Source: Saturnia japonica
Taxonomy: Eukaryota; Arthropoda; Insecta; Lepidoptera; Saturniidae
Direction: 5' to 3'
Length of the DNA: 64,000 nt
Assembly: GCA_033032175.1 (NCBI GenBank)
Contig: CM065316.1
Span: forward strand, 8,154,115 to 8,218,114
Shown one piece after another: positions 1-11,842 of the stretch. The first letter of the stretch is position 1. Every line of letters starts with the position of its first letter. The notes under the pieces are model-generated. The model was not told the DNA's origin and did no database searches. It saw nothing but the letters and a program-made list of their open reading frames with translations. Made by a program: the position numbers and the translations under genes.

Positions 1-1724
1 TGTGTCGTCACAAACGAATGCACGTTGCTTGCAGAGCATTGATCGAGTGTGGAAAATGTGGACAATCATTTACGTCTTACGCATCTCTTACTAAGCATAA
101 AAGATTTTGTGATACTGCTACCGCAGCTTCAGTCAATCTTCGAGGACAAATGCCACAAGGCTTACCACAGATACCCCCGCTGCCAAACGTTGGGATGAAT
201 ACATCGAATAATGGAAATCCCTTCCAAATGTACAGAGGTCCAGCATTACCGCTACCATACAGTACGTTTGCTCACTACCCAGCTTTATTTTCGGCTGCCG
301 CAGCAGCCGGTTGTCCTTCAGACTTTTTAAATCCCTTGCTATTTAATGTCCAAGGAGCAAGACTTGCTATGGAACACGACATTGCTTTGTCAAATGCAAA
401 TTTTCTTTCTAAACAACAAGAAGGTCGAATGTCTGCCAAGAGCATAGACAGTTCTGCTTCCCTTGACGACACGAAAAAACCCAAGGACGTGGAATTTAAT
501 ACGATAAAAAAAGACAATGATAATGGAGACGTTGCAGTATCAAGCAAGTGTCAAGAAACTTTTGCTAAACAATCTCCTCCATTGTCAGAGGATATACCCT
601 CACAGCAACGCCCTTCACCGGTTATACCGCTGCAAACGCCTATTATACCATTTAATTTTACTAAGGATGAATTGAAACGTAAGTCTCCATTTAATTTTTC
701 TACAAAACTCAACAATAACAATTCACTTGGAAATACATGTCCATTGCCTAAAGATTTATCTAAGAATATAATAGTTGATGACAAAACTTCAGAATACTCT
801 GAAAATGATGATGATGTAAAGAAGGATGAATATGATGAACCATTAGACTTATCTGTAACTAGAAGACAAAACGAAAAAGACTTAGAAGAAGATAGAGACG
901 ATTGCTCTATCCGTAACTCTATTAAATCATATTCACCTCCTGAGAGCCCAGCAGATCGGAGTAAGACTCCTGAGAATGACACCACAGACGTTGATGTTGA
1001 AGCCGTAGAACCGAAACGAGAAGATTCTCCAATACAGTTGGTTTCCCCACAGCTAGCATTCCCCATGCCCGTCCATCCTCAGCATAACAACATAATGGAC
1101 GTAATGTATCGCCCTAGATTTTCTTCTTTTCACTCTTCGGAAACCATTTTAAATACACACCCTCACTATGTTCCGAGTCCTTTCAATTTTTTATCCCCAC
1201 TTCTCGGAACTGACGGTCCAGACAGGCAACCAAGCGGGTACGCTAAGTTTCGGGAATTGAGTGGTGGTTCTGTGAAGCTCCGTGATAGATACGCATGCAA
1301 GTTCTGCGGGAAGGTATTTCCCCGGAGCGCAAATCTGACGCGTCACCTCCGCACACACACTGGTGAACAGCCTTATAAATGTAAATATTGCGAGCGTTCC
1401 TTTTCAATTTCATCAAATTTGCAACGGCATGTGAGGAACATCCACAACAAAGAACGCCCGTTCCGATGTTCATTGTGTGATAGATGCTTCGGACAGCAGA
1501 CTAACTTGGATCGTCACCTTAAGAAACATGAGGCAGAAGGTGGGGACTCGCCGAGTTCAGTAGACACTGAACGGGATGACGCTTATTTTGATGAAATCAG
1601 GTCATTTATGGGAAAGGTGACTTGTTCCCCAACAGCACGCACTCCACCGGCAACTTCACCTCACGCACCTCCTCCACACCCGCCACACCCCCCTCCTCGT
1701 GCAGGACTCGCGATCTCCACCTAG
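1..1724 (+). CDS. ham: hamlet / MECOM-PRDM16-type zinc-finger transcription factor, 3' coding part
   Basis: DNA-binding transcription factor, expected in the nucleus. The reading frame is open from base 3, so the start lies upstream of the window; the ATG at 18 is internal. Numbering from that ATG: residues 11-31 form a C2HC finger (C11, C14, H27, C31), the atypical last finger of the N-terminal array of EVI1/PRDM16. A long Ser/Pro- and acid-rich linker follows, with PLDLS at 275-279, the classical CtBP corepressor-binding motif. Three C2H2 fingers then lie at about 425-447, 453-476 and 482-504, with the linker [10 protein letters not shown] and a [12 protein letters not shown] helix typical of the C-terminal EVI1 array. 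A DEIRSFMG segment follows, as in EVI1 (DEIR.F.G). The protein ends in a Pro/His-rich tail at TAG 1722-1724. A GTGACT at 1616-1621 could act as a splice donor, so the last 35 residues may be isoform-specific. Family membership is very sure; hamlet is the single arthropod member as far as I know. Confidence 0.93.
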   Translation, partial: CRHKRMHVACRALIECGKCGQSFTSYASLTKHKRFCDTATAASVNLRGQMPQGLPQIPPLPNVGMNTSNNGNPFQMYRGPALPLPYSTFAHYPALFSAAAAAGCPSDFLNPLLFNVQGARLAMEHDIALSNANFLSKQQEGRMSAKSIDSSASLDDTKKPKDVEFNTIKKDNDNGDVAVSSKCQETFAKQSPPLSEDIPSQQRPSPVIPLQTPIIPFNFTKDELKRKSPFNFSTKLNNNNSLGNTCPLPKDLSKNIIVDDKTSEYSENDDDVKKDEYDEPLDLSVTRRQNEKDLEEDRDDCSIRNSIKSYSPPESPADRSKTPENDTTDVDVEAVEPKREDSPIQLVSPQLAFPMPVHPQHNNIMDVMYRPRFSSFHSSETILNTHPHYVPSPFNFLSPLLGTDGPDRQPSGYAKFRELSGGSVKLRDRYACKFCGKVFPRSANLTRHLRTHTGEQPYKCKYCERSFSISSNLQRHVRNIHNKERPFRCSLCDRCFGQQTNLDRHLKKHEAEGGDSPSSVDTERDDAYFDEIRSFMGKVTCSPTARTPPATSPHAPPPHPPHPPPRAGLAIST

Positions 1725-1967
1725 CCATTGCCGCCATTCTACCCGTTGCCGCTTCCGCCGTCGCTTTGGCAGCAACCTTTTCGGTAGAGTTCGGTGCTAA
1801 CTTGAGTACTATTACTAAATGTATTAAGTATATCGTACACATTAATTTATGTACGGATGGTGTTTTTATTTATATTCACAAATACTGGATTAGTAAATGT
1901 TTAATTATGAGTTGATTAACGCGATAGAAAGCAATATTCAAGAAAGGTTTTACATACGATGTTTGTA

Positions 1968-1973
1968 AATAAA
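1968..1973 (+). terminator. Candidate proximal polyadenylation signal
   Basis: First canonical AATAAA after the hamlet stop codon, 244 bases downstream. The T/G-rich element expected 20-40 bases further on is weak, so this may be a minor site. Confidence 0.35.
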
Positions 1974-4073
1974 ATCCTACTATTAAGTAACAGTTTCAAA
2001 AGATTGGTAAAGATATCCATATTATATGGATCCCCGTAATGTATCTACTTAGTTAAAATTGATGTAAGCGTATAGTTAGTTGTAATATTTCGTTATCATA
2101 TTAATTAATTATTATAAGTGCATTTTAGCTACATGACAAAACGCTAAAGATATTTTAAGTATTTACTAGTAAATATCATGTAGGTTTGTTGATAAATTAA
2201 GGGTGACTTAAAAAATCGTTCCTAGTTTTCATAGTGTGATTTATGATTATCCTAAATCGGACGTTTTGTTTGAAGAAATAAATAAACTGTTTTTGTTAGA
2301 GACGACCTTAGTTCGTTCCAAATTAGAATATAATTTCCATCTAAAGTTCTAGCTCGGAACTGATAGATAGCAATAACGGATCTTCATATTAATTTGGGTC
2401 ATGAGTGCAAAATAGATACTAATAGGCAGTGACTTATATATATTCTACTAGATTAGATATAGTTGAGCTGTAGTGCGGATCGCGGAAAACGCACACATTT
2501 ATTTATTGTAGTGTATTAACGGCACTATTCATTTCAAAAAAATCTGCTAAAAAGTAAGTGAAATGTATTATACTAAGATGTCTGTACAGTAATTTAATAT
2601 CTTTATTTACAAAAAAATAAATAAGAAAATACGACATAAGCTAATTAATTACAATAAGTATCTAGCATTTTTTTAATATGGCGTTGACATCTTATTAGAA
2701 TAAAGAACTTTTTAAGTTATGTACGCAAATTGATATTTGAACTGAAGCGATTTTCTGTTCCGTAATATCCACTTTTCTCTACAAAACGATGCGTCTAGTA
2801 AAATACATACGAGTACTTCACTGCTGATATAAATATCATTTCGAACTGGGTATCTCATACTCGTAACCACCAAGAGTATTTAAAAAATTTCTTATTTCAC
2901 AAGCATATAAAAATTTGATATTCTCAGTATCCATGTTTACCTACTTATATTTATATAAAACAATAAATTTAATATTTGCTAATATAAAATGCTAATTGAG
3001 TATGTACATTTTGTACGATTGTATTTATAAATTGTTCAGAATTGTGGTTTGACAAGAAACAATTTCTGTTACAAGCAATTGATAACTATTTTTCCTGTGT
3101 TAAATTATACCAACTTGTAAATATTCCACGACTGGGAAAAGTCCATTTAGCAAGAGACAGCACAGCAAGTTTGAAGCATCAAAGGTCCTGCATGTTCTTT
3201 CTACCTATATTGTGGTACTGCACAAATATTTTTCTATCGTATATAATTTCCCCGCTGTTTACTTTCATTGCCCACGAAATGCCCACGCAGAACAAAATAC
3301 GTTTTTAAAAATTAACAAACAATATTAACGGTAATATGTAAAAGCTATTTGAACACCACCGCTCTTCTAAACATTCGACTACTTACCAAATAGTACCTAG
3401 GTACTATTTTAGTAGCTCGGTCAAAAGTATCATATTAATTTAGTCAAAAATTTACCAAAGTTTTCTTTATTCTTATATTACACAAAAACAGAAATACTAT
3501 TTAATCTATATCGACATTCATAATTAAATTGTTACTTTATAATTTTAGGTATGTCTTTTCAAATATGGAAAAATGTATTTTGTTAAATTTGTTATTTACA
3601 CGGTTGTTGTACATAGAACTTACAAATTACAAAAAAGGCATATCATCTGTTTTATATTTAAAAAGCTCAAAGTTTAGCTATTGTAATAAAAAAATGTATA
3701 GGATACTAGAGATGTAATATAATAGATATAAACGTAAATATGAATTGACAAACCTGTGAATATACATTTAATTTGAAAACTTTTGCTGAAGTTCATCACG
3801 ACTGTTATCATGTATCATGTAAGTAAACTTTAAATGCAATGTAATTTATAATGCTTACTCTATCAATATTTGTAATTCTTCATACGATCTAATTAAAACA
3901 ACTGAGAGCTAGTTATGCAATACTTATAAATTTAGATATTTTTAATATCGTCATAACACTTTGTGGCACTATTATGAGAATTTCTAGAGTCACGGAACGA
4001 TCGTTCTTAACGTAAGGACACGTAACAAGTACTTTATTTTTTTTGTCAATTTCATCCTTGTAATACATTGAAA

Positions 4074-4112
4074 AATAAAAACATTACAACACATTCTTCT
4101 GTTTTTGTTTCT
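4074..4112 (+). terminator. Candidate distal polyadenylation signal
   Basis: AATAAA at 4074-4079 is followed at about 4095-4112 by a T/G-rich downstream element. This is the best-formed poly(A) site architecture in the hamlet 3' flank. Use would imply a 3'UTR of about 2.4 kb. Confidence 0.35.
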
Positions 4113-4600
4113 TTACACCACATTTTAATATTTATAATTTTATACGATGGATAAATCTAATAAAAATGTACTCTTGATTAGATACAAACTTGACTCTTGA
4201 TATGCCCAACTAATTTTTTTGATAGGATTGGATAAGACCTAACGTATTACTGAGAAACCGAAGATAAATAGACCATCAGTTAAATTGTCTCTACCAGCCA
4301 GTATTGACCAACAGATTATTTTGGATCGAGGAGCGAAATTAGTTCTCCAAAAACAAATAAAAATCTAGTTTATTTTACTCTTTTTAATATCAGAGATTAC
4401 TGGTTATCTTTTCAACTAGGCATTATATAATATAATATATATAGGCAACATATCATCGATTGTCTAGAATTTTGATCCTATAATTTTAATCAATAATTTT
4501 ACTTAAATGCGTATAATGCCATTATTGTAATTGCAAAACTATTGTAAAACGTATAAAGAGCAAATTAATAAAACGTGTTATGTTTCAATAGTTTCATTTT

Positions 4601-5129
4601 TTTATTCTGTCACATTATAAATTCTTCTAAATATTTATCTCAATTTCCTACAAAAAGTTCGCACTTAAGAAGTATGAACGCCATGTACACTTTATAAATG
4701 TTTTTAGCGTTTAAACACAATCTTTAAGTCCTAACCTAACCTGGTATATGATAGCAATGTGCTAATCTTAGAACGGATTCTATGAGATTTTGCTATAGAT
4801 TTTCAACTTGAGTCCTGAGGCCCTACTGGTTCATTCTACGGTTCGAATCCACGTCGAAATACGCAACCGCCGCGTTGTTTCGAAAACAAACAATGTTACA
4901 AAAAAACTTTCTTACTTGAATTTACTCACTTAACTATGTTAGGTCATTTTGATAATTGAATAATGAAATATGAAAGCCAATAAAATTGGTTTTCAACCAG
5001 ATCTCGAATTCATTACCGCGATAATAATAAAAATGTGTTAATTGATCTACTGTGTTGTACTTAATGTCAAAATTCAGATCACTAGATCAAGGGTCACAAT
5101 GGTTGACCTTTGAGATCATAATTACATAT
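4601..5129. other. Intergenic, nothing recognised
   Basis: AT-rich, no coding potential. A lone GGTTCGAATCC (4841-4851) matches a pol III B box, but no A box or tRNA fold accompanies it. Confidence 0.4.
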
Positions 5130-5192
5130 TATATAAAAAGGAACCTCGGTGGAGCGTTATCAGTGAAAGCAAGGACGTAACAAGGACAGACG
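5130..5192 (+). promoter_or_regulatory. Candidate core promoter (TATA + Inr)
   Basis: TATATAAAAAG at 5130-5140 is followed by TCAGT at 5160-5164. That places the TATA start 32 bases before the A of the initiator (5162), the spacing used by arthropod TATA promoters. AGACG at 5188-5192 is one base off the usual DPE position (+28). A locally GC-rich stretch follows (5215-5250). No downstream ORF is obvious, so the transcript would need to be spliced or noncoding. Motif-level evidence only. Confidence 0.35.
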
Positions 5193-6044
5193 ATAAGGCA
5201 ATTATATTCATTATCGAGCGGCCGTTCGCCTGCAGTGCCGGCACCCACCGTTGTTACCCTATAATTAGGGTTGTCAACCACAATCAGCGTAATCGAGTTT
5301 TCCGGTTGGTACAGGATTTTCCAGATTACTTTGAATAAAATGCTATTGCAATGTTTATTACTAATTTTAATCTGTAATGATTGATACTAAGAACTCTATT
5401 TGGTTTATCGAAGGATACAACGAGCCTGTGGAATAATTAATAACATTTTTTTAAATTATATACCTACTAGTTAGTCTAACCTGTATTGTACGTACTTATA
5501 TAAAATACTAGCTGTCTCCTGTGGTTTAACCATGTTAAATATATTTGAGTAACTCTTCACCGCGCCGCCGCGCCGCCCTGCTAATGCACCCATATATCGT
5601 TATTCTTACTTCCCGTACTTGCGCTTACAGTTTACCTAATTGCTTGATGTTTATTGTTACTGCTTCGCTCCATAGGGTCGTAACTTGAAGTTATATATAT
5701 AGCCTATAAGCATCTTCACTAAATAGGCTAGAAAATTCAAAAACATTTTTTTTAATTTGCCTGGTAGCTCCAGAGATTAACACATTCAAACGACAAAAAA
5801 AAACTAGCTTTTGAGCTTGAGTTAGGCTGTTTTTAGACTAACTGTATGTTAAATCAATACTCTTCACAGTGATTACCTCAGCTCTCACACTGAAAAGCGT
5901 AACGATTTAAAGTTTGTGTTGTGTGATTAGTTACTTATAAAAAATAATCTCTGATATTGGTCCTGCGTAACTAGTGGTTCAAATTATGGTATAATTATGT
6001 CGTTTTGTGAATCGTACAAATGGATAAATAAACATTATTTTTTA
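5193..6044. other. Intergenic, with short GC-rich patches
   Basis: Nothing coding. 5215-5250 and 5560-5582 (CGCGCCGC repeated) are GC-rich against the AT background. 5690-5800 resembles a decayed end of a Helitron-like repeat (the 'agagattaacacattcaaac' type of string also occurs in the copy ending at 21752). Confidence 0.3.
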
Positions 6045-6260
6045 ACTAGCTGTGCCCGCGGCTTCGCTCACATGGACTACAGAATGCTGTCGATCGGCCA
6101 CATGCGCGAATCTTGATCCCTTATTTAAAAGACAAAAATGCTTATTGTGGGTATGGGTTTTTTGTTATAGCTATCATATAGTCTTTTATATGCATTTAGT
6201 AAAAAGCTGTTATTTTGACATTACAAACAGACACTTCAATTTATCAAATGTATAGATTTT
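6045..6260 (-). mobile_element. Helitron-like non-autonomous element, fragment
   Basis: Begins ACTAGCTGTGCCCGCGGCTT, the reverse complement of the CTAGT-ending 3' terminus I associate with lepidopteran Lep1-type Helitron-like elements. Positions 6190-6260 match 55346-55420 closely (shared TTTAGTAAAAAGCT), so this is a dispersed family. No intact 5' terminus was found. Confidence 0.45.
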
Positions 6261-6374
6261 AGAAATATTTTCATCGGCTATTTTGTGTATTTATTATCTA
6301 ACTAAATAAATTAGAAATATTTTAAAAGTATAAAGATTTACTATTAGTAAGTACATATCACTTACAATACAAAA

Positions 6375-6596
6375 CTAAAATATAATTGGGTAGGGCATAT
6401 TATCAAGCAGAGTGATGGCAGGAGAACTAAAGCGTCGACGGATTGGTGGTCACGTATGGGCAAACGAGGAGTTAGACACCCACAAGCTTATTGGGTTGAC
6501 GATATTATTAAAATCGCGGGTCAAACATGAATGAGATCAGAATAAGTGGCGTACAAGTAAAAATTGGAGGATGATTGATGAAATGAGGATGATTAG
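6375..6596 (+). pseudogene. LINE endonuclease-reverse transcriptase C-terminal remnant
   Basis: Frame 6375-6530 reads LKYNWVGHIIKQSDG, then WWSRMGKRGVRHPQAYWVDD and IIKIAG, the hallmark C-terminal tail (W.GH, RG.GRP..RW.DD, AG) of RTE-like and related insect non-LTR polyproteins. It is broken by TGA at 6528 and further stops. 5' truncated: no reverse transcriptase core remains. Confidence 0.6.
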
Positions 6597-7114
6597 GATA
6601 CATAATAGTTCGTTGAACGAATTCCTTGGATTACTTTCCTTGACAGCCCTATGTAAAATAGTGGCTGATCAAGTGGGCGATTGAGTTTGGTCCGTGACAC
6701 GCCTCATTGTCTAGTATAAAGAAGTGGCGCACCCACGATACGGATTTACGTTCATCATTCTGAGCGGAACTATACTGATTAAATTAATCGATAAGTACCT
6801 ATTAAGATTTATTATTCTCAACTTGGTTTATAGCGGTCGGTCGCAAAATTGATCAATGTAATATGAATGTTATTATGGACTGAACTAATGAGTTTTACTG
6901 AATTGAAACAATGCTAGTGTGTATTTTTTTGCAAACCCTTTCAATTTAAGACGTATAAATATTAAATAGCTTATAATTGGAAATCCTTACTGTATTAATT
7001 GATGTGATTGACATTTTACAGTTTTCAATTGATTTTTTACTCCGCAGTTATAAAATCTTGATAGTTTACTAATAAGTAGTGAACTATGGTATAAGAGTTA
7101 TGAAACAGTTGATT
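6597..7114. other. Intergenic, nothing recognised
   Basis: AT-rich, no ORF or repeat match in the window. A TATAAA-like string at about 6715 has no initiator at the proper distance. Confidence 0.35.
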
Positions 7115-7360
7115 AAGAGAGGTAGGGCCCAGGTAAATTTCTTTGGAGATGCATCTCTACTTGGGGTTGCTCAACCGAAGTAGCCAAATAACCTTGTGTT
7201 ATGTTCCTGCGGTAAGTAGGGTTGGGGTAGAGAGGTTCTAGGTCGACAACGCATTAGTTAATACCTCTTGTATTACAAGCGTCCATAGTTTACGGTAACC
7301 TCTTACCATCACTCAGGCCATATGCTTGTTTGTCACTTTAGTTGTATAAAAAAAAACTTC
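7115..7360 (+). repeat. Dispersed repeat family A, copy 1
   Basis: Shares an ordered set of blocks with three other copies in the window: CTCTACTTGGGG, AGCCAAATAACCTTGTGTT, a CCTGCGGTAAGTAGGGTT-like block, TTACAAGCGTCCATAG, TTACCATCA and GGCCATATGCTTGTTTG, then an A-rich tail. I recognise this 3' segment as one of the commonest lepidopteran dispersed repeats. SINE-like or a LINE 3' end; which cannot be settled here. Confidence 0.6.
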
Positions 7361-7629
7361 ATTGCATTAGACAACTTGGTCAAAAATCATAAAGTTATAT
7401 ACTACGGTATTTAAGTGAAATTAAAAAAAAACGGTTGTCTGTAAAGTCGGTTTACTGATGATAGTTGAACGTGACAACGTCATAAGAAAATACTGATGGA
7501 ATGGTATCATTTTTCAAATAATATCAAAAGAATCATTACCTTTATCGCCGCAATTATCGTTGCTATAAACAATTGACACCACATTCACTTTTCACTGCAC
7601 TTCATTCTTGACGAAAACATGTAAATGTA

Positions 7630-7815
7630 TTATTGTATAGCAGCTGTCCACGCGGACGCATTGCTCACTCAAGTAGGAGAGAGACAGATGTCGAACGCTG
7701 CCGAACGCGGAGGCCGAACGCGGAGGCCGATTGTGCCTCTTTGTTGCTCGTTCCGCGCTCTCGCTTGCACTTCAAGCCTTAAATGGAACGCCTCAGAGCG
7801 AGGTAACGCCGCATG
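7630..7815. other. GC-rich island, possible regulatory DNA
   Basis: Unusually GC- and CpG-rich against the AT background. It holds an exact tandem 13-mer (GCCGAACGCGGAG twice, about 7699-7724) and GAGAGAGACAG at about 7678. The 63-codon ORF across it has no family resemblance. It could be a promoter or enhancer; no motif decides. Confidence 0.3.
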
Positions 7816-9237
7816 AATCATGTTTTTTTATGCGTACAGCCGGCTCCATCGAATTATAAGACGTTGTCCCGTCAATAATTGTTTATTATTCATATAATTT
7901 TTATGTTTTAGATATAGTTTTATTGTTACTATTATTTTATTTCATTTATATAAGGTAAGCTCCAATGGGGATGCAAGTCTCGAAAAATACATCTAATATT
8001 TAAAAAAAAAACTGACATATCAATGCACAGTCCGTGAAGATTTGCATGCGGGTTCCTTATACAATACAGGTGAGCAGTAGGGTAGGATTTTTGGAAATTC
8101 AACCCCAAAGGTGGTGAAAAAGGGCAAGAAAGTATGTAAGAAAATCCGACATTTTTATAGATAGATCTATAAAAATTTGTATTTTTTTTGGAATGCCACC
8201 GAAACCAAACAGACGTTCATCGACTTTCATCAAAAACGTAAGATAGAAACATATAATGGGTCATAGCTTATCAATGACGCCAGCAAAGTGATAGTATAAA
8301 ATAAAATGTGGGATTTCATTCTAAACCTCAACAATTTCGACATAAAAACGTAATTATTGTTTTTATTTAAACTTAGCGAAACGTTTTGAATTTTCCCTTT
8401 CCTGTGGGAACGTCGGGATAAAAAGATTTCGTTAAAAAGCTTTCAGCCGCGAAAGTGTGGCAACATCCTCAAGAGTGCCAAATTGACCGAAGATCGGCTT
8501 GGGCTGTTGCCGAATATGCATCCATATAACGTATCGATTTGCATTTACTAATAATTTTTTTACAGTTATCAGTGGATCAAAGGAATATTTCAACTAATAA
8601 AGGATGTATAGGTTTAATAAACCTATATATGATATAGGTTGTCAATTGTTGTAAAAAGAAAAAAAAGAAAGTCTGTGATGTGGAAATATTTATTATAAAG
8701 ACAAGAGATTGGAATAAACAGATAGTACGGTGACCAGGCTACATTCGTAACACAGTCTCAATAAGTTCTTGATTCAAGTACTGACTGTAGATCTGGTGAC
8801 GTTATCGTTACGTGCAGTCGTAATACTACCCACATACATTATAGATGCCGTTTACATGGCGGTACATGATACATTATTTTAATAAACTGTAATTAGAATT
8901 TTTGATAAACAAGCATCGCCACCGGTTCTTTATTTTACCGTAGTGTCCTGGTGATAGCGTATCCTAAGTAAAATTAACCATAATTATCAATAACTACAAG
9001 AGTCTGCTTAGGCGTTTCGTATCTATTAGTGGCGGCTGGTCCTAAGATGCGCTGGAGCAGTTTACTCCCACAAAAAATAAAAAAAAATTGTTTTGTGTTT
9101 TTTTTTTAAATATATTTACTTATGCTTCTTAGCTAGGTATCATGTACTGATTAGCCCTCAATACTCTGAACTAAACACAGCATTTCACTTTAAACAATCA
9201 CGTACAAAACAAGGTAAATTAGAATTTTTATAAATCT
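7816..9237. other. Intergenic, one nested palindrome
   Basis: No coding potential. 8606-8641 contains three alternating half-palindromes (ATAGGTTT / AAACCTAT / ATATAGGTT) able to form two mutually exclusive hairpins. Otherwise nothing recognised. Confidence 0.35.
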
Positions 9238-10063
9238 TCGACACAAGTAACCTATTTATTGAGACCATTCCAATAAGCCTAAACACGTTATCTCTACTGT
9301 GAGTTGGTGAGAATTGAGGTATTTTGCAGTTCCAGATGATGCTGCAGCATTAGGTCAAGATTGCCATTATCTTACAATATAATTGAAGTAACTGAATACC
9401 AAATTTCGACTCGATCGGACCTGTGGAAGATATTCACATTATTTATCAACTATCTAACAAATTATGGACAAAATCTATTTGTTTTTAATCTTATGAAATA
9501 AAAGCAATACCATAACTATTCGCACTTAAAGCAACTAGCTAGCTACACAGTGCAGAAGCGCCGCTCCAGATTTGTTTAATTTCTCATACAAAATGTTCTA
9601 TATCCCGTGCTGGGCTGTATCGCACTCATTGAATTCCATGCTTGTGTGCTCCAAATGGCTCCACTCCAAATCTTTTTAACGCCCGATACAAAAAGAGGGA
9701 TGCTACAAGTTTAACGTGTGTTTGTGTATTTTGTGCCTGTCTTTGATATCGTAGCTCACAAACGGTTGAACCGATTTTGATCTAGACTTTTTCCTTTGAA
9801 AAGGTTACTCGATTGAAAGTGTTCTTAGCTATGATTTAAGAAAATCTGTTAAGTTGTTTGAAGATTATCAGCTCTTTTCTAGTTGATAAATAGATTTGAG
9901 CATCTTCCATAGGTCTGATTGAGTTGAGATTTGGTATTCTGTTACTTTAATGATATTGGAAAAACCTTACCTATTAGAAGAAACCTAATTCCTTACCAAC
10001 TTACAGCAGAGATATCGTATTTGGGCTCATTGGAATGGTCTCCATGAATAGGTTGCTTATCCG
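9238..10063. repeat. Inverted repeat pair (two opposed copies of one dispersed element)
   Basis: About 200 bases at 9238-9462, reverse-complemented, align with 9858-10063 through shared blocks such as AGTTGATAAATA, ATCTTCCA, AGGTC, ATTTGGTATTC, CAGTTACTT and ATTGGAATGGTCTC. By eye identity is roughly 70%. The 395-base centre contains a phrase (about 9756-9790) of the kind found in the 3' parts of lepidopteran dispersed repeats. Either a decayed foldback element or two head-to-head insertions. Confidence 0.5.
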
Positions 10064-11837
10064 ATTTCAATTTTCAATTTATCTTGTTTAAATCATAGTT
10101 TAATGAAGTTACTTACATTAATGCTAACTTCCCTGTAAATATTATATACAATTAACCGACAGTTACATATCCTATAACGAAGTCTCTATTAAATTATTAT
10201 ATTTATTTTTATTTATTAGCCCACGTCTATAATCCATGTAATCTCGAGCTACATTGTCTTGACACCACTACCATTGTGCTTCCCTCCACGAGGCGCTATC
10301 GAGCCAGTGTCCCGTTTACACAATCGCGTACACACCCTACACGAGAAATGTGTCTTATTAGTCGCCCTTTAGAAATGCCATAGTGACTTCATGTAGCTTA
10401 ACTACTATCGTTTATGTTTAATATTCTATTTTTTATGCATACATAGGACAGTAAGCATTATTTTACTTGTATGGTTTAACTTGTTATAAACGACATGTGA
10501 CACACCAAAATTACTCATTAGTTAGATGAAATCAGGATGAACTCTTGGAAAACCCAGATTCAAAAACTTATCAAGGCAATAGTGTTCATGTCAGCGTACG
10601 CGCTTGTAGAAAGATCATAAGCAAAGAGAGACAAATTAATGACATTCGTGAAATTTTTATGAAATAAACTCAGCCTATTTTGAAATGTATTTGTTTCAGG
10701 TTTGTTACGCATATTATTTAATTGTACACAGTCTGTACAATTTATTACATTAATATAAGAGTCACCTGCATCGTCTAGCGTTCAACGTGTGTGAGTCAAG
10801 CTATTGTGGTTAAGAGTTTTCAACGTTGTCTGATTCAAGCTATTGTTGTTAAGAGTGTAAGTCCCACTAATTGATCTATATTATTCTATGTGTAGTTTGG
10901 AAACGTTTTACAAAAAAGACATTTTTTATACTTGTTTCCACCCCACTAAAAAAGAACGGCTAACGGTACTGTAAAGGTAAAATAGAAATATTTCAAAATT
11001 GTTACTTTAAATAAACGAACATACTCGTGGATTTACGTATGGTATCTATTAGACTATCACGGAAGTACATTTTGAAAATATAGTAGTAAAAATATGGATG
11101 AAATGTATAATTTTGATATTCCAAGTAATCAATTAAAATTCTATCACGCTTTTTTTTCTCCAGTTAATTTGAAGGCAATTTGAATTTATTTGTAAAATAA
11201 ACTGTTTATATTAGTATAACCGTAAGGGTTATAATACTTTGCTCCAAATTATCAACAAGCACACAAATTATCTGTTGCATTTCGAAAGGAACTCGCTTTA
11301 AGCAATTACACCACGGCTTGTATTTCATACTTAATAAAAGAAAAACGTAGGTCATTACTGAGGCAATAAATCTTTCTCTCTGTCCGGTGACTGTCGTTAA
11401 GAACTTCATTATCGCTTCGCTGACGTGAGTTTTTCAGTTGGTACCCTGAGAATAAGAACTTGAAACAATTTAGTGTGGTGATGCCATTAATAAAAAATGG
11501 TGGTTGCCGGCTCTGACGCGCGACTGGATTTAACTCTTTAAGGACGATTGTCTTGCATTAAATAAAATACATAACGACTGCACTTTTTGCTAACACTCGA
11601 TTTAACTTCTCATCTAATTAGGCGAGATATATGTATATGAAAATTGACTTTTAAAGAGTTAACTCCATAAAAGGAACAAAATATTTTTTTTAATGTTCGG
11701 CAGCAGTGTAACAGAGCTGTGAAATGCATTTTTGGTTTTGCATTAATTATACCTATTAATGTAATTTTGGAATTTATTTTCAAGTCCGATTTATCTTTAG
11801 TTGAGTTAAAATAAATCTGTAAGGAATTAGATTAGAA
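10064..11837. other. Intergenic, with a 38-bp imperfect tandem duplication
   Basis: No host coding potential. 10781-10818 and 10819-10856 are two imperfect copies of a 38-base unit beginning TTCAACGT and ending TTAAGAGT. The remainder is AT-rich; the 67-codon minus ORF at 11206-11409 shows no family features. Confidence 0.4.
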
Positions 11838-11842
11838 TAACA

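Larger units (their letters stand above)
1725..4600 (+). other. Probable 3'UTR and downstream flank of hamlet
   Basis: Very AT-rich DNA with no coding potential beyond short chance ORFs. Several AATAAA hexamers could end the transcript: 1968-1973, 2277-2286 (two overlapping, followed by a T/G-rich stretch), 4074-4079 (followed 20-35 bases later by a TG/T-rich element) and about 4567-4572. Which are used cannot be decided from sequence. I see no repeat family member here. Confidence 0.5.

Noticed and set aside
551..1066. 171-codon Ser-rich minus ORF
   Set aside because: Antisense of the hamlet coding exon.
4833..4870. GGTTCGAATCC, possible tRNA gene
   Set aside because: Only a B box; no A box or cloverleaf.
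6713..6780. TATAAAG with a following CATCATTCTG as a core promoter
   Set aside because: Spacing and initiator match are poor compared with the 5130-5192 candidate.
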